From the NCBI GenBank assembly GCA_964416195.1, contig CAYQDB010000019.1, positions 1 through 45,049 of the forward strand: a stretch of 45,049 nucleotides of DNA, in the 5' to 3' direction. The translations under genes and the position numbers were made by a program. Position 1 is the stretch's first letter; each line of letters opens with the position of its first letter. Source of the stretch: CAYQDB01 sp964416195. GTDB lineage: Bacteria; Zixibacteria; MSB-5A5; GN15; FEB-12. Of the stretch, positions 23,103-31,705 are shown piece by piece. The notes under the pieces were generated by a model. The model worked only from the letters and a program-made list of their open reading frames with translations. It was not told the DNA's origin and did not search any database.

Positions 23103-24266
23103 CTATGCATCCTTTGCCAGAAGTTTCGCTTTGTCCGTTTTCTCCCAGGTGAATTCCTTTTCGGATCTCCCAAAATGCCCGTACACTGCCGTTTTGATGT
23201 AGATTGGTTTGAGCAGGTCGAGAGCCTTGATGATGCTGCGCGGTGTGAGATCAAAGTGCTTTTTAACCAGCTCGACAATACGTTTCTCAGGGATTTTGTT
23301 AGTCGTATCGGTGAAGATCATCATCGATACCGGTTCGGCAATACCAATCGCGTAAGCAAGTTGAATACTGCATTTATCAGCCAGCCCGGAAGCCACGACG
23401 TTTTTTGCTATGTAGCGTGCCATATAACTTGCCGAACGGTCGACTTTGGTCGGGTCTTTACCGGAGAAAGCTCCACCGCCATGCGCGACCATTCCGCCGT
23501 AGGTGTCGACAATAATCTTACGGCCAGTCATACCGGTGTCGGACCGGGGACCGCCAACTACAAACTTCCCGGTGGGATTGACAAAGAACTTAGTGTTGGC
23601 ATCAATCATGCCTTCGGGGATAACCGGCATGACCACTTGGTCGATAATCTCCTCGACCGACCTTTTTTTCATTTTCTTCTTAGTTCGGTCGAGAATCTCC
23701 TCACTGTGCTGAGAGGCAATGACAACAGCTTCAGCCCGGTATGGCCGGCCGTCCCGATATTCAACTGTCACCAGTGATTTGCCGTCGGGTCCGAGGTAGG
23801 GTAGAATCCTCTGTTTGCGCACCATTGCCAGTCGCCGGCATAACCGGTGTGCCAGCATGATCGGCATCGGCATCAACTCCTTGGTCTCCCGACAGGCGTA
23901 ACCGCAGGTAAGCCCCTGATCGCCCGCTCCTCCCACATCTACGCCCTGAGCGATATCGGGTGACTGGGAATGAATGGCGTTCAGGACGGCACATGACTCA
24001 GAGTTAAACCCGAAATTGCCGTCAGTGTAGCCGGCTTTCCTGACGATCTCTCTTACCAGGTCGTCGATATGAACATAGGCTTTGGTGGTAATCTCGCCAC
24101 CGACAATGACGAGACCTACCGTCACGAACGTTTCGCAGGCGACCCGCCCGTTCTTGTCCTGGCGCAGTACCTCGTCAAGAACCCCGTCGGAAATCTGGTC
24201 ACAGAGTTTGTCCGGGTGACCCTCCGTAACGGATTCCGATGTAAAAAGATAGTCCCTTTTTGTCAT
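23103..24266 (-). CDS. metK: S-adenosylmethionine synthetase
   Basis: MetK makes SAM from methionine and ATP. The 387-residue protein shows FTSESVTEGHPDKLCDQISD at the N-terminus, GAGDQGLTCGYA, and GGGAFSGKDPTKVDRSA (the phosphate-binding P-loop-like motif), so it is full length with all three domains. GGAAAG lies 9 bases before the ATG. With ahcY it forms the two-gene methyl-cycle unit. The 73 bases upstream of the gene are too short and lack the stems for a SAM riboswitch. Confidence 0.96.
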   Translation of the reverse strand: MTKRDYLFTSESVTEGHPDKLCDQISDGVLDEVLRQDKNGRVACETFVTVGLVIVGGEITTKAYVHIDDLVREIVRKAGYTDGNFGFNSESCAVLNAIHSQSPDIAQGVDVGGAGDQGLTCGYACRETKELMPMPIMLAHRLCRRLAMVRKQRILPYLGPDGKSLVTVEYRDGRPYRAEAVVIASQHSEEILDRTKKKMKKRSVEEIIDQVVMPVIPEGMIDANTKFFVNPTGKFVVGGPRSDTGMTGRKIIVDTYGGMVAHGGGAFSGKDPTKVDRSASYMARYIAKNVVASGLADKCSIQLAYAIGIAEPVSMMIFTDTTNKIPEKRIVELVKKHFDLTPRSIIKALDLLKPIYIKTAVYGHFGRSEKEFTWEKTDKAKLLAKDA

Positions 24267-24339
24267 AACTGTTTGCTTTCCGTGGTTTTTTTGTTCGTTC
24301 CTTGTGCGTCTGCTTCGTGGGCAGAACCTTCAGAGCATG

Positions 24340-25311
24340 TCAACTCTGTATTTCCGAAGAATCGCCGATATTGACGACCTGTGTCTTACCTGTAACAATC
24401 GCGTTGTGGCCCACAAGGGAATCCTTCAGGGCAACGCTTTCAACGTGTGCTTGGGAATCGACAATAGTGTCTTTCAGTATCGAGTTTTGGACTGTAGCGC
24501 CGTCGGACACGGAAACGTTGGGCCCCAGTATGGAATTAACAATGCGAGCGGTAGGCGCTACAAAGACCGGAGGAATCAGCACTGAGCCTGCAATGTCGGG
24601 GGGGGGCGGCAGTTTCTCAAGAAGGTGGCGATTGGTTTGGAGAAGTGTTTCCCTCTTACCGCAGTCATACCAGTCTTGCACTTCATAGGGAACAAACTTG
24701 GCGCCGGCTCCTATCATGCCCTGCAGGGCGTCTGTTAGTTGTATTTCGCCGCTGGTTTGTTTGCCTGACTGGACCAACGTTTGCAGCTCATTCTTCAAAC
24801 CGGCGATCTGCTCAAAGTAGTACAGGCCTATGAGCGCCAGATTGGACTGTGGGCGTTGTGGCTTTTCCACAAGAGCGGTTACATATCCGTTGGAGATGTC
24901 CACAATTCCGAAACGCTGTGGGTCATCTACCTGGCGGAGCCCCAGGACAAATCGACCCGCTTTGGTGAACTTCGCGAGATCACATTCCACGATAGTATCG
25001 CCCAAAATTACGAGAATGGCCCCATCCTTGACCGTTTCTAACGCCAGATGAAGGGCATATCCAAGGCCGAGCAGCTTTTCCTGATAGACAAAGCCCGCTT
25101 TGAAGGAGTAGTTCTCCCGTACGTATTCCTTGATAAGTTCACCCTTGAAACCGATGACGAAGATTATTTCATCGGGCTGAAGCTTTATCAGAGGACCCAG
25201 AACGTGAGCCAATACAGGTTTACCACCCACGGGCAGCAGCGGCTTGGGGATTGTATGAGTGTGGGGTTGCAGCCGTGTCCCCGCTCCAGCCATCGGGATA
25301 ATAACTTTCAT
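24340..25311 (-). CDS. Sugar-phosphate nucleotidyltransferase with left-handed beta-helix tail
   Basis: The 323-residue protein activates a sugar 1-phosphate with an NTP. The N-terminal nucleotidyltransferase domain has the signature IIPMAGAGTRLQPHTHTIPK with the catalytic Arg and Lys (PKPLLPVGGKPV). Other blocks are LGDTIVE (the metal-binding Asp) and VEKPQRP. From about residue 245 hexapeptide-like repeats follow (VAPTARIVNSILGPNVSVSD), as in the long RmlA/GlmU-like enzymes such as Sulfolobus ST0452. The base and sugar (dTTP or UTP; glucose or GlcNAc) cannot be decided. It lies 73 bases ahead of metK. Confidence 0.88.
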   Translation of the reverse strand: MKVIIPMAGAGTRLQPHTHTIPKPLLPVGGKPVLAHVLGPLIKLQPDEIIFVIGFKGELIKEYVRENYSFKAGFVYQEKLLGLGYALHLALETVKDGAILVILGDTIVECDLAKFTKAGRFVLGLRQVDDPQRFGIVDISNGYVTALVEKPQRPQSNLALIGLYYFEQIAGLKNELQTLVQSGKQTSGEIQLTDALQGMIGAGAKFVPYEVQDWYDCGKRETLLQTNRHLLEKLPPPPDIAGSVLIPPVFVAPTARIVNSILGPNVSVSDGATVQNSILKDTIVDSQAHVESVALKDSLVGHNAIVTGKTQVVNIGDSSEIQS

Positions 25312-25338
25312 GCCATACCTTCAACAACGACAGCTACT

Positions 25339-25367
25339 ATGGTAGGAAGTGAATCTCACTTTGACAA
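25339..25367 (-). promoter_or_regulatory. Possible promoter of the nucleotidyltransferase-metK-ahcY group
   Basis: On the minus strand TTGTCA (25367-25362), a 17-base spacer and TACCAT (25344-25339) give an expected start near 25332 and a leader of about 20 bases, which keeps the GAAGG ribosome site. The -10 box is only 4/6. The rest of the 303-base gap (25312-25614) shows no gene; a 79-codon frame at 25321-25560 has no ribosome site and no recognisable product. Confidence 0.35.
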
Positions 25368-25614
25368 GTAATAATGTTCGATTGATAACGTCAACAGGTC
25401 TTCCAGATGGCTGTTTTGCGGTATCCGTGAGAATCGGCAGCTTTAGGGGAATTGTCTTGAACTGTTTTTCATATGGTGCACCAGCTTTTCGGGGTTGTAG
25501 CTGTAGCCGGCCACCAGTGACAGGCACGAAACTAATAGCGGTTTTTTGGACATATACCATTTTCTATGATCTGATACGTAGCTTCCTCTGCTTGGCCTCT
25601 CGTGTACGGATCTA

Positions 25615-26250
25615 TTAGAAAATGGATTTGAATGACGGCAGCCACTCATTGGCAAGGAAATAAACACGGCCGATCAGCAATGAGATACGCGCCATTACCG
25701 TATACCCGAAGTGAGCGCCGAATGAGATCATGATAAACCAGATGCCCACCTTAGCTGTGACGCCCAACGCACCGGTGTGTTCTTTTGAGAAATAGAAGTA
25801 TATCAGGGTGGAGATTACGCCGACAACCACCACTATCGCCAGTAAAGCTGAGGGTAGACCGTCAGTTCCACCCAGCGGCAGCATCGTGGCTCGTACCTGC
25901 GGCAATACCACGCCATGGAGCTGTGTGATCAGGAAGATTCCAGCAGTGTTACCCATCACGAAAGCCAGGGCTATTCGAGATACCCACGAAATGCGCGGCC
26001 ACAAACGGGCAAACATCAGTACCCCCAACAACCCGGGGATGACCAACCACCAGCTTCCGCTCACCAACGGATCCCACAACTGCTGGATTATGACAGATTT
26101 CCAGATAAGTCCGACATAGTAACCGGCTGACAGACCGGCAAAGACGTGTTCAGCAAACCTGTAAAAGGGGTTATCCTTGTAGAGAAAGGAAAAGATCGCC
26201 AGTGTGAAAAAAGCGGCTACCCAGATTTGGATAATCTCTACTGAACTCAC
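25615..26250 (-). CDS. Integral membrane protein of the DUF6754-type operon (gene 4)
   Basis: The 211-residue protein has about six or seven transmembrane helices and no recognisable enzyme motif. It begins IIQIWVAAFFTLAIFSFLYKDNPFYRFAEHVF and later has WWLVIPGLLGVLMFARL and LLAIVVVVGVISTLIYFYF (quoted in short pieces). A short GLSAGYYVG stretch follows the first helix. It overlaps the upstream gene by 4 bases (ATGA). It is the last gene of a four-gene unit of membrane proteins. Function unknown. Confidence 0.85.
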   Translation of the reverse strand: MSSVEIIQIWVAAFFTLAIFSFLYKDNPFYRFAEHVFAGLSAGYYVGLIWKSVIIQQLWDPLVSGSWWLVIPGLLGVLMFARLWPRISWVSRIALAFVMGNTAGIFLITQLHGVVLPQVRATMLPLGGTDGLPSALLAIVVVVGVISTLIYFYFSKEHTGALGVTAKVGIWFIMISFGAHFGYTVMARISLLIGRVYFLANEWLPSFKSIF

Positions 26251-27083
26251 CCGGATTTCCCTTTCTTCGACAGCCGCCCGGCAAAAAAGGCCAGGTTTCC
26301 AATGATGACCATCAGAATAATCATCAGGTGGACCAGCGACTGCATCCCCATCCCTTTTTCCGCCAATCCTCGCGCGTCCGCCAACAACTCATACTCGGCG
26401 GCGCCTTTCATACCGCCCAGAAGCCCCGTCAGTTGCCCTGAGCCAACGAAAGCGTAATACTTCGGGGCACCGACCGCTGTAACTCCGGCGCCAACTGGGA
26501 TTCCATACTGTGCATTCACAATTGAGACCCAATAAGTGACAATGTCGTTATCAGAGACGACGAAGATAAAGCTGACGTCATCATAGTTTTTAACCTTTGT
26601 CATCAGGGGTAACTCTGAAAGAGGCGTACCGGAGTTGTCGGTTGGATAGATGGCTTCGATGGACGTGCCCATACCTTTGAGGACCGCGACATAGTTGGCC
26701 TTGTAACCGAGATTAACGAAGTCGACTCCATATTTCTTGTTGTATTGTCTTGCTATCATGCGAGTGACACGTTCTGCCATAGACGGCCCGCCGAGTGGGA
26801 TAGTGGTCATAGTAACTACCTTGCAGTGCTTGCGAAACAAATGATGCAAGGCGGCGGTTGCCATCGGTTCGGTTTCTGCGACCGTTGAGGGGTAATAGTC
26901 AAAAGTGAGCATTACGACCGACGAATCGGGCAGGGAGTCAACCGCTTCGTACAACTGCCGCGCTTCCGGCGTTATACTGATCTTGAAGGACATCGGCACG
27001 ATTAATGGAAAGATTACGGATAGAGCGACCAGCAAGTATATCCAGCGGCGATCCAGAGTGCCTAATCTGTCCCAGAAGTTCAA
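26247..27083 (-). CDS. Membrane-anchored protein with large alpha/beta domain (operon gene 3)
   Basis: The 278-residue protein has a helix at residues 14-32 (WIYLLVALSVIFPLIVPM), then a domain of about 210 residues. The domain has alternating strands and helices (SSVVMLTFDYYPSTVAETEPM; KVVTMTTIPLGGPSMAER) and a Gly-rich stretch (GIPVGAGVTAVGAPKYYAFVG). A second helix is at about 247-267 (LVHLMIILMVIIGNLAFFAG). The start is TTG 27083, with AAGGGA 8 bases upstream inside the end of the previous gene; a longer frame to 27203 only overlaps that gene out of frame. No catalytic motif known to me. Confidence 0.8.
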   Translation of the reverse strand: MNFWDRLGTLDRRWIYLLVALSVIFPLIVPMSFKISITPEARQLYEAVDSLPDSSVVMLTFDYYPSTVAETEPMATAALHHLFRKHCKVVTMTTIPLGGPSMAERVTRMIARQYNKKYGVDFVNLGYKANYVAVLKGMGTSIEAIYPTDNSGTPLSELPLMTKVKNYDDVSFIFVVSDNDIVTYWVSIVNAQYGIPVGAGVTAVGAPKYYAFVGSGQLTGLLGGMKGAAEYELLADARGLAEKGMGMQSLVHLMIILMVIIGNLAFFAGRLSKKGKSG

Positions 27084-27087
27084 GTGG

Positions 27088-27768
27088 TTATCCCTTTCCC
27101 ATGTAGGTGCGCTCAATTCCAAGCATGATGCGCAGCGACATTGATGCTGCCCCCAGTGCGGCTCCGATAAGAATCCCGCGCTGCACCGCCAAGTTAGCGC
27201 CATTCATTATGTACGTATTAATCGATTCGGGAAGATCGTATCCAAACAGGAAGGTATCTCCAACCTGTACCAAGAACGCCTCGCCCATCGGGATTCGCCA
27301 GAGCATAACAAGGGTAGCGGTAACCAGTAAGAGGATGGCTTCAGGATTGCGGGCGCGGAAAGCGCGGTAGGCTGCCGAGGCAATATAGAAAGCCAGCATG
27401 GCGAACATCGTGGCCATCATCGGGTAATCCACGTGGAAAAAGAGCCAGTCGTAAATCGAACCTTCGGTGTCACCAAAGAGTGGCGACCATGAGGCGGGAA
27501 GGATAGCCGGAAGGGCCATGACGAAAATGGCTAACAGCGTAAACACGTTGTACCCCCAGCCTTCTTTCTTCGCTCGTACGGCGTGCCAGTTGACCCGTGT
27601 GATCGAGACCCCTCCCAGTAAGAGCGTAAAACCTCCGACAATTGTGACCCAGACCAGCACTTCCGACTCAATCTGGCCAAGAAACGTCCTCTCCGGGTTG
27701 AAGAAGAAGGATACAATCATGACAAAGCCGGATAGAAAAGCAATAATGACCGGTACGATGGTTCTCAT
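27088..27768 (-). CDS. Integral membrane protein (operon gene 2)
   Basis: The 226-residue protein has about six transmembrane helices (VPVIIAFLSGFVMIVSFFF; VLVWVTIVGGFTLLLGGV; YNVFTLLAIFVMALPAILP; MMATMFAMLAFYIASAAYRAF; others). Conserved-looking short polar loops follow, such as DWLFFHVDYPM and WRIPMGEAF. A C-terminal LAVQRGILIGAALGAASMSLRIMLG ends it (quoted in part). It starts directly after the stop of the DUF6754-like gene (TAG-ATG) with GAGG 8 bases upstream. Family not recognised beyond association with DUF6754. Confidence 0.85.
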   Translation of the reverse strand: MRTIVPVIIAFLSGFVMIVSFFFNPERTFLGQIESEVLVWVTIVGGFTLLLGGVSITRVNWHAVRAKKEGWGYNVFTLLAIFVMALPAILPASWSPLFGDTEGSIYDWLFFHVDYPMMATMFAMLAFYIASAAYRAFRARNPEAILLLVTATLVMLWRIPMGEAFLVQVGDTFLFGYDLPESINTYIMNGANLAVQRGILIGAALGAASMSLRIMLGIERTYMGKG

Positions 27769-28644
27769 CTACACAGCCTCAAACAGGTCGCGGTAAGTAT
27801 CGCCGATCCCGAAAGATGCCAGCACAACGCCAATGATGATCAGCGCTACGATAACAACTTTCATCAAATCCTGTCCCTTAAGCCCGCCCAACATAAGCGG
27901 CTCGCGAGAGAGGTAGGCCGAAGCGGCATAGAGCTCTTCGCCCATAAGGGTGTAGTCGCAGGCGGCAATGAAAAAGGGCAACTGTTCCGGACGGGCTGTG
28001 CCGGCAATTTGAATGGAACCGGCGGCGTTGCCGGTTTCCGCCAGCAACAGCGACTCGGCAAAAAAAGCGCCCATATAGATATTCGCCGCCGGCCGATCAC
28101 GCATCATCATACCATTGACGGTAGCGGTAAACGCAAACTGCTCTCCGGCGACATAGCGGACAATATCTTTGTTGTACGAATCGCGCTTGCCGACTTCAAT
28201 ATATGACTGCTCAACTACTTCCTGGCCTGCCGCCAGCACCATCGGGTAGCGCACCGGCACGACCAAGGGGGTATCATACTGGGCAGTTATTTTGGCCACG
28301 CGGCCCAATATCGAGATACCGGCGATTGTTTCAATCTCATCAATTTCCTGTATACCGGGGATAAACAGAACTGGCCGGCCCATTTCGGTGGCTCGCCCGA
28401 CGGCTTCTTCGACCGCGTCCAGGCCGGCAATCTTGCGCACGAAGAGTGACTTACCCTGCTTGGCCCACCTGGTGTAAAGCAAAATGACAATAGAAAAGAG
28501 TACGAGAATGCAAAGAGCGTTTGTCCTATCGATACGAAAAATGTCGTCCGAGGTTTGAGCAACTGCAACTTGATAGTCAGCGACTACAATCAGCAGAAGC
28601 GTCAGTAGACAGGGAATTCTCAGATGCTTTAGCATTTCGGGCAT
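27769..28644 (-). CDS. DUF6754-like membrane protein (operon gene 1)
   Basis: The 291-residue protein has membrane helices at about 10-28 and 43-60. A soluble domain follows with strongly patterned blocks (GRPVLFIPGIQEIDEIETIAG; AESLLLAETGNAAGSIQIAGT, both shortened; FFIAACDYTLMGEELYAASAYLSREP in part), then a C-terminal helix (VVIVALIIIGVVLASFGIG). I recall these blocks from proteins annotated DUF6754 in uncultured phyla; no function is known to me. Start at ATG 28644 (MPEMLKH) or 28635; a TTG at 28677 lies in the -35 box. Neither ATG has a ribosome site; see the promoter entry. Confidence 0.8.
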   Translation of the reverse strand: MPEMLKHLRIPCLLTLLLIVVADYQVAVAQTSDDIFRIDRTNALCILVLFSIVILLYTRWAKQGKSLFVRKIAGLDAVEEAVGRATEMGRPVLFIPGIQEIDEIETIAGISILGRVAKITAQYDTPLVVPVRYPMVLAAGQEVVEQSYIEVGKRDSYNKDIVRYVAGEQFAFTATVNGMMMRDRPAANIYMGAFFAESLLLAETGNAAGSIQIAGTARPEQLPFFIAACDYTLMGEELYAASAYLSREPLMLGGLKGQDLMKVVIVALIIIGVVLASFGIGDTYRDLFEAV

Positions 28645-28649
28645 GGCGG

Positions 28650-28677
28650 AATATACCAATTGCGTTGCCGTTGTCAA
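28650..28677 (-). promoter_or_regulatory. Strong promoter abutting the DUF6754-like gene
   Basis: On the minus strand a perfect -35 TTGACA (28677-28672), a 16-base spacer and TATATT (28655-28650) stand 5 bases before ATG 28644 and 14 before ATG 28635. Transcription should begin at or just after the first ATG, so the message would be leaderless or nearly so. The absence of a ribosome site at either ATG agrees. Confidence 0.6.
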
Positions 28678-28810
28678 ACCTAATGATAGACGGGGTAATA
28701 CTGCAAGTTGTGCAGATTATTCGGCGCATCATTAATACTCGCGCTAAACCCATTTGGTGTACTGAGAGCTGGACTGGGGTAGGTGAGGAGAACGAGGCTG
28801 TCCAATAAGT

Positions 28811-28857
28811 CTCCCGCCATCGAGAGTCCGCCTTTGGCGGACGTGGCAATCTCACTC
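28811..28857. repeat. Fragment of the CGTCATTGCGAG/GTGGCAATCTC repeat family
   Basis: The segment CGAGAGTCCGCC-TTT-GGCGGAC-GTGGCAATCTC has a perfect stem GTCCGCC/GGCGGAC (28826-28832/28836-28842) and the GTGGCAATCTC tail shared with the element at 17381-17511. The same TCCGCC-AAA-GGCGGA hairpin appears at 31609-31623. It lies in the 252-base gap between the DUF6754-like operon and the C25 peptidase gene, where no gene is seen. Confidence 0.6.
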
Positions 28858-28896
28858 ATCAACTATCGCTGTACAATGGCCTTTGCGATTCCTGTC

Positions 28897-31176
28897 CTAA
28901 CCGCAGATTGGATCAGCCCCCTCAATGAACAGATAGGCAACTAAATAGGTAAGGTCCAGGATGTTTATTCCACTATAACCATCCACATTGGCTGCTTCCA
29001 GGACCGGCGGGGGAGGGCCGCCGTTGAACATATAGTCAACCAGATAGGTCACGTCGGATACGTTTGGAGCTTCGCCATCACCGTCAATATCACCACAGAT
29101 GTATGGCTCATTAATTGATATGATAGAAATGTATGGCTCCCGATTCTGCGCCGTGACAACAATGTCCGCCGTGTCATGCGCTTCAAAGGGCGTAATGGGG
29201 ACATCAACAGAACCGGTCTCATTAACGTAGACCGCACCGTGAAGCTCACCGTCGAGAGAGATTCCAACATAGGAGCCAGGATCGGCTTGCACTGTGACAT
29301 ATGTATCTGTTGTATAAATCGCGCCGGGATGGACGACATTGTTCACCGACGGTACTCCCAGGTATGTCATCATCGATGGATCGCCCATCAGGTGATAAAT
29401 TTGCCAGTAGTAGGCGGTCTGGGCACTGCCGGATTCTGTAACAGCCATATTCCCACAAAAGATGATTGCGTCGTTAGTTATGTAGTGCTCTGTGACCGGT
29501 TCACCATGGTCGTGGAAAACCCCGTCATAAGCGCCCAGGCCGGTCTGCTCGTAGGTGGGACCCGATCCATTTATCGGACCATAGCCAACACCCCACCAGT
29601 AGTCCTCATCCCAGTAGGTGCTGTTAGTACCGCCGATATAGCCAATGCCGCCTTTGTCTTCAGCCTGAAGCCAGACCTCCCCGAAGCAAGGGGTACCATA
29701 ATCAGTGCCGAATGTATTTGACAGGCAACAGTTGCCGATACCAAGCAGATACTTATGAACATTAGTCAGGTCATTAATATGGCTGGTAGTAAAAGAAGGA
29801 TCGCTAAAGCCGCTGTGGCCACAGTGAGCTGTGTAATTGATAAGACCGATCCCGTCATTGACCGTCTGTCTCACGGCACCGGAGACCCCCGAACCGCTCG
29901 AAGCCGGGTAAAGCCAGATATGAGGATCGATGCCGTGCGCCAGGTTAAAATAGAGCTTCGTCCCGTAGTTGATCTGCCCGTTGCCGTATGTCTCCGCATA
30001 CCAGTAATCCACACCGGACACAAGCGTGACTTCACCCAAGTAACTGGGGTCGGGCATAGTGTACTGCTCATATTCTAGGGTCTTGTCGATTTGCGGCTGT
30101 AGCTCGGTGGGGTTCTGGGCGGAGAAGCGGCCATAGTAGATTTCCGGTAAGTTATCGCCGGTGAACTCGCAGAAGTAGAGATCGGAAATGTGCTCGCCGT
30201 AATTATACGGCGGTATCTGCTGGGCGTCCCCAACCAGCAGGACAAACGAGGGGGCAGGATCCTCAGGCGTCCCGGCCTCATAGACGCTTTGTATGTAGCT
30301 CTTGATAGAGCTTGTGTAGAAACCAATCTTGTCCGTGTATGCCGTAATGACCGTAAAACCTTTCTTGGTCTTCCACTCAATAAACGGCTGCAACTGGGCT
30401 TCAAACATCCTGTCGGAAATAATCAGGTATTTGACAGGATAAGTGACAAGGTCGTCACGGCCTTTGGCTGACTGCTGCGCGTAATTGGCAATACGGTTGT
30501 ATACCGGCTCAAAGAATGGAGAGCGGTAACGTTCCAGCATTGTTTCCGTTTTCGCCCAGTCCGGATGCTCGTAGCTCACTCTGACAGTCAGGCTCTTGTA
30601 AACCCTGATTGTATTTTGCGTCGGGTTATACTCTATCGGGGCTAGGGATACCAATCCAACGTGTAGGGAACGCATTGTCCCCAGAACATGAGCTTCCGCC
30701 AACGGCAAGGAATAGAATCCGCTGCGATCGTAGACACTGCGATCGTATTCAAAGGGCACCAAGGCCGGATCGTCGGACTTTGAAATCGACGGCTGCACCG
30801 GCAGAAGTGGCTGGTGCAGATTCAAAGCAGTTAGCGAAATCTCCTCGACTTCGTAATCCAACACATCCACCTTCAGTTCACAGCCAAAGGGAACCGACAG
30901 CAGACGATTCACCGTCGGGAGATTCGGCTCGCCGATATTGTGCGAACGCGCACAGCCTTCGAAGCTCAGAAGCGTGAACAGGCCTTCTGAAGTTCCGACT
31001 TCGTGGAACTGAAGCTCACCAATGCCGATTTCTAAAATGGCGCCCTCCTGTTCCATATCGGTAAGGACTGCTCCCGGTGAGACATTCTCGAGCTTGACCG
31101 TCTGTCCGGCTAAGACAATTGGGACAAGACAGAGGGTTGCCAGGATCGTAGTAGCACCTAACCATAACCTCTTCAT
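28897..31176 (-). CDS. Secreted gingipain-type (C25) cysteine peptidase with C-terminal dockerin
   Basis: The 759-residue secreted protease has a signal peptide (MKRLWLGATTILATLCLVPIVLA, to about residue 23). An N-terminal gingipain-type propeptide follows (about 25-240). The C25 catalytic domain (about 245-570) shows YLIISDRMF, FVLLVGDAQQIPPY, the catalytic His in INYTAHCGH (His451) and Cys in IGNCCLSNTF (Cys484). An Ig-like C25 C-terminal domain (about 620-690) and a two-loop dockerin end (CGDIDGDGE...VSDVTYLVDY and ANVDGYSG...ILDLTYLVAYLF) follow. ATG 31176 has GGAGG 6 bases upstream. No cohesin partner is in the window. Confidence 0.9.
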   Translation of the reverse strand: MKRLWLGATTILATLCLVPIVLAGQTVKLENVSPGAVLTDMEQEGAILEIGIGELQFHEVGTSEGLFTLLSFEGCARSHNIGEPNLPTVNRLLSVPFGCELKVDVLDYEVEEISLTALNLHQPLLPVQPSISKSDDPALVPFEYDRSVYDRSGFYSLPLAEAHVLGTMRSLHVGLVSLAPIEYNPTQNTIRVYKSLTVRVSYEHPDWAKTETMLERYRSPFFEPVYNRIANYAQQSAKGRDDLVTYPVKYLIISDRMFEAQLQPFIEWKTKKGFTVITAYTDKIGFYTSSIKSYIQSVYEAGTPEDPAPSFVLLVGDAQQIPPYNYGEHISDLYFCEFTGDNLPEIYYGRFSAQNPTELQPQIDKTLEYEQYTMPDPSYLGEVTLVSGVDYWYAETYGNGQINYGTKLYFNLAHGIDPHIWLYPASSGSGVSGAVRQTVNDGIGLINYTAHCGHSGFSDPSFTTSHINDLTNVHKYLLGIGNCCLSNTFGTDYGTPCFGEVWLQAEDKGGIGYIGGTNSTYWDEDYWWGVGYGPINGSGPTYEQTGLGAYDGVFHDHGEPVTEHYITNDAIIFCGNMAVTESGSAQTAYYWQIYHLMGDPSMMTYLGVPSVNNVVHPGAIYTTDTYVTVQADPGSYVGISLDGELHGAVYVNETGSVDVPITPFEAHDTADIVVTAQNREPYISIISINEPYICGDIDGDGEAPNVSDVTYLVDYMFNGGPPPPVLEAANVDGYSGINILDLTYLVAYLFIEGADPICG

Positions 31177-31648
31177 GATGACCTCCATAACTGTAATCAC
31201 TATTCTATCTACATGATGGCTTTCGACACTTTGAGCTCAAAGCTAACACCTCGGCAACCTGGAAGCATGAGCGTGGAGCTGGAGTGTACATATTGCTCTT
31301 ACTCAATTTAACTTATTATGCTGAAAAACAAAAGCAAAATATTGCAGCCCCTTGTAGCTTTTCCTGTCAAGAGGTATGCGTAAATTGAGTATCAGGCATA
31401 TCCGATTGCTGGTTTAGGACATAAGCAATTATGCCATAGATGATTCCCTCAATGCTTTTACATTGTTAAAGGCTCTCATACTTGCTCAGCTTCAACAGGT
31501 AACCCGAAGGTACACAAAAGCAACATCGATAGCAAATTGTGGCTGGCGATGCTCCGCTCAGTGGTGGGTTCTTCAACGGGAATACTTGCAGAGTAGGTCT
31601 CGTCGATATCCGCCAAAGGCGGACAGGAGTCAGGGACTATTCTCGTAG
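31177..31648. other. Intergenic region upstream of the C25 peptidase
   Basis: About 470 bases between the two dockerin genes. It contains the leader with the GGAGG ribosome site of the peptidase and a TCCGCC-AAA-GGCGGA hairpin (31609-31623) of the dispersed repeat type. I see no convincing promoter: TTGAGT and TATGTA on the minus strand are only 8 bases apart. The short frames lack ribosome sites. Confidence 0.4.
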
Positions 31649-31684
31649 AAAAAAAGCCCGCCGGTGATATCACCGGCGGGTTTT
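31649..31684 (-). terminator. Intrinsic terminator of the large dockerin protein gene
   Basis: A perfect 24-base palindrome (31657-31680; half-site CCCGCCGGTGAT) follows the stop at 31706. Read on the minus strand it is followed by a run of seven T (31655-31649). This is a textbook rho-independent terminator. On the plus strand it is followed by TTTTGT, so it may also act weakly in that direction. Confidence 0.9.
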
Positions 31685-31705
31685 GTAAATCTCAGTGCTA
31701 TCAAG

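Noticed and set aside
23102..23278. 59-residue N-terminal extension of AhcY
   Set aside because: It is metK read in another frame; AhcY starts at MAIKHDIANIKL.
24267..24339. SAM riboswitch before metK
   Set aside because: Only 73 bases are available and none of the conserved SAM-I/SAM-II stems are visible.
25321..25560. 79-codon frame upstream of the nucleotidyltransferase
   Set aside because: No ribosome site, no recognisable product, and it covers a likely promoter.
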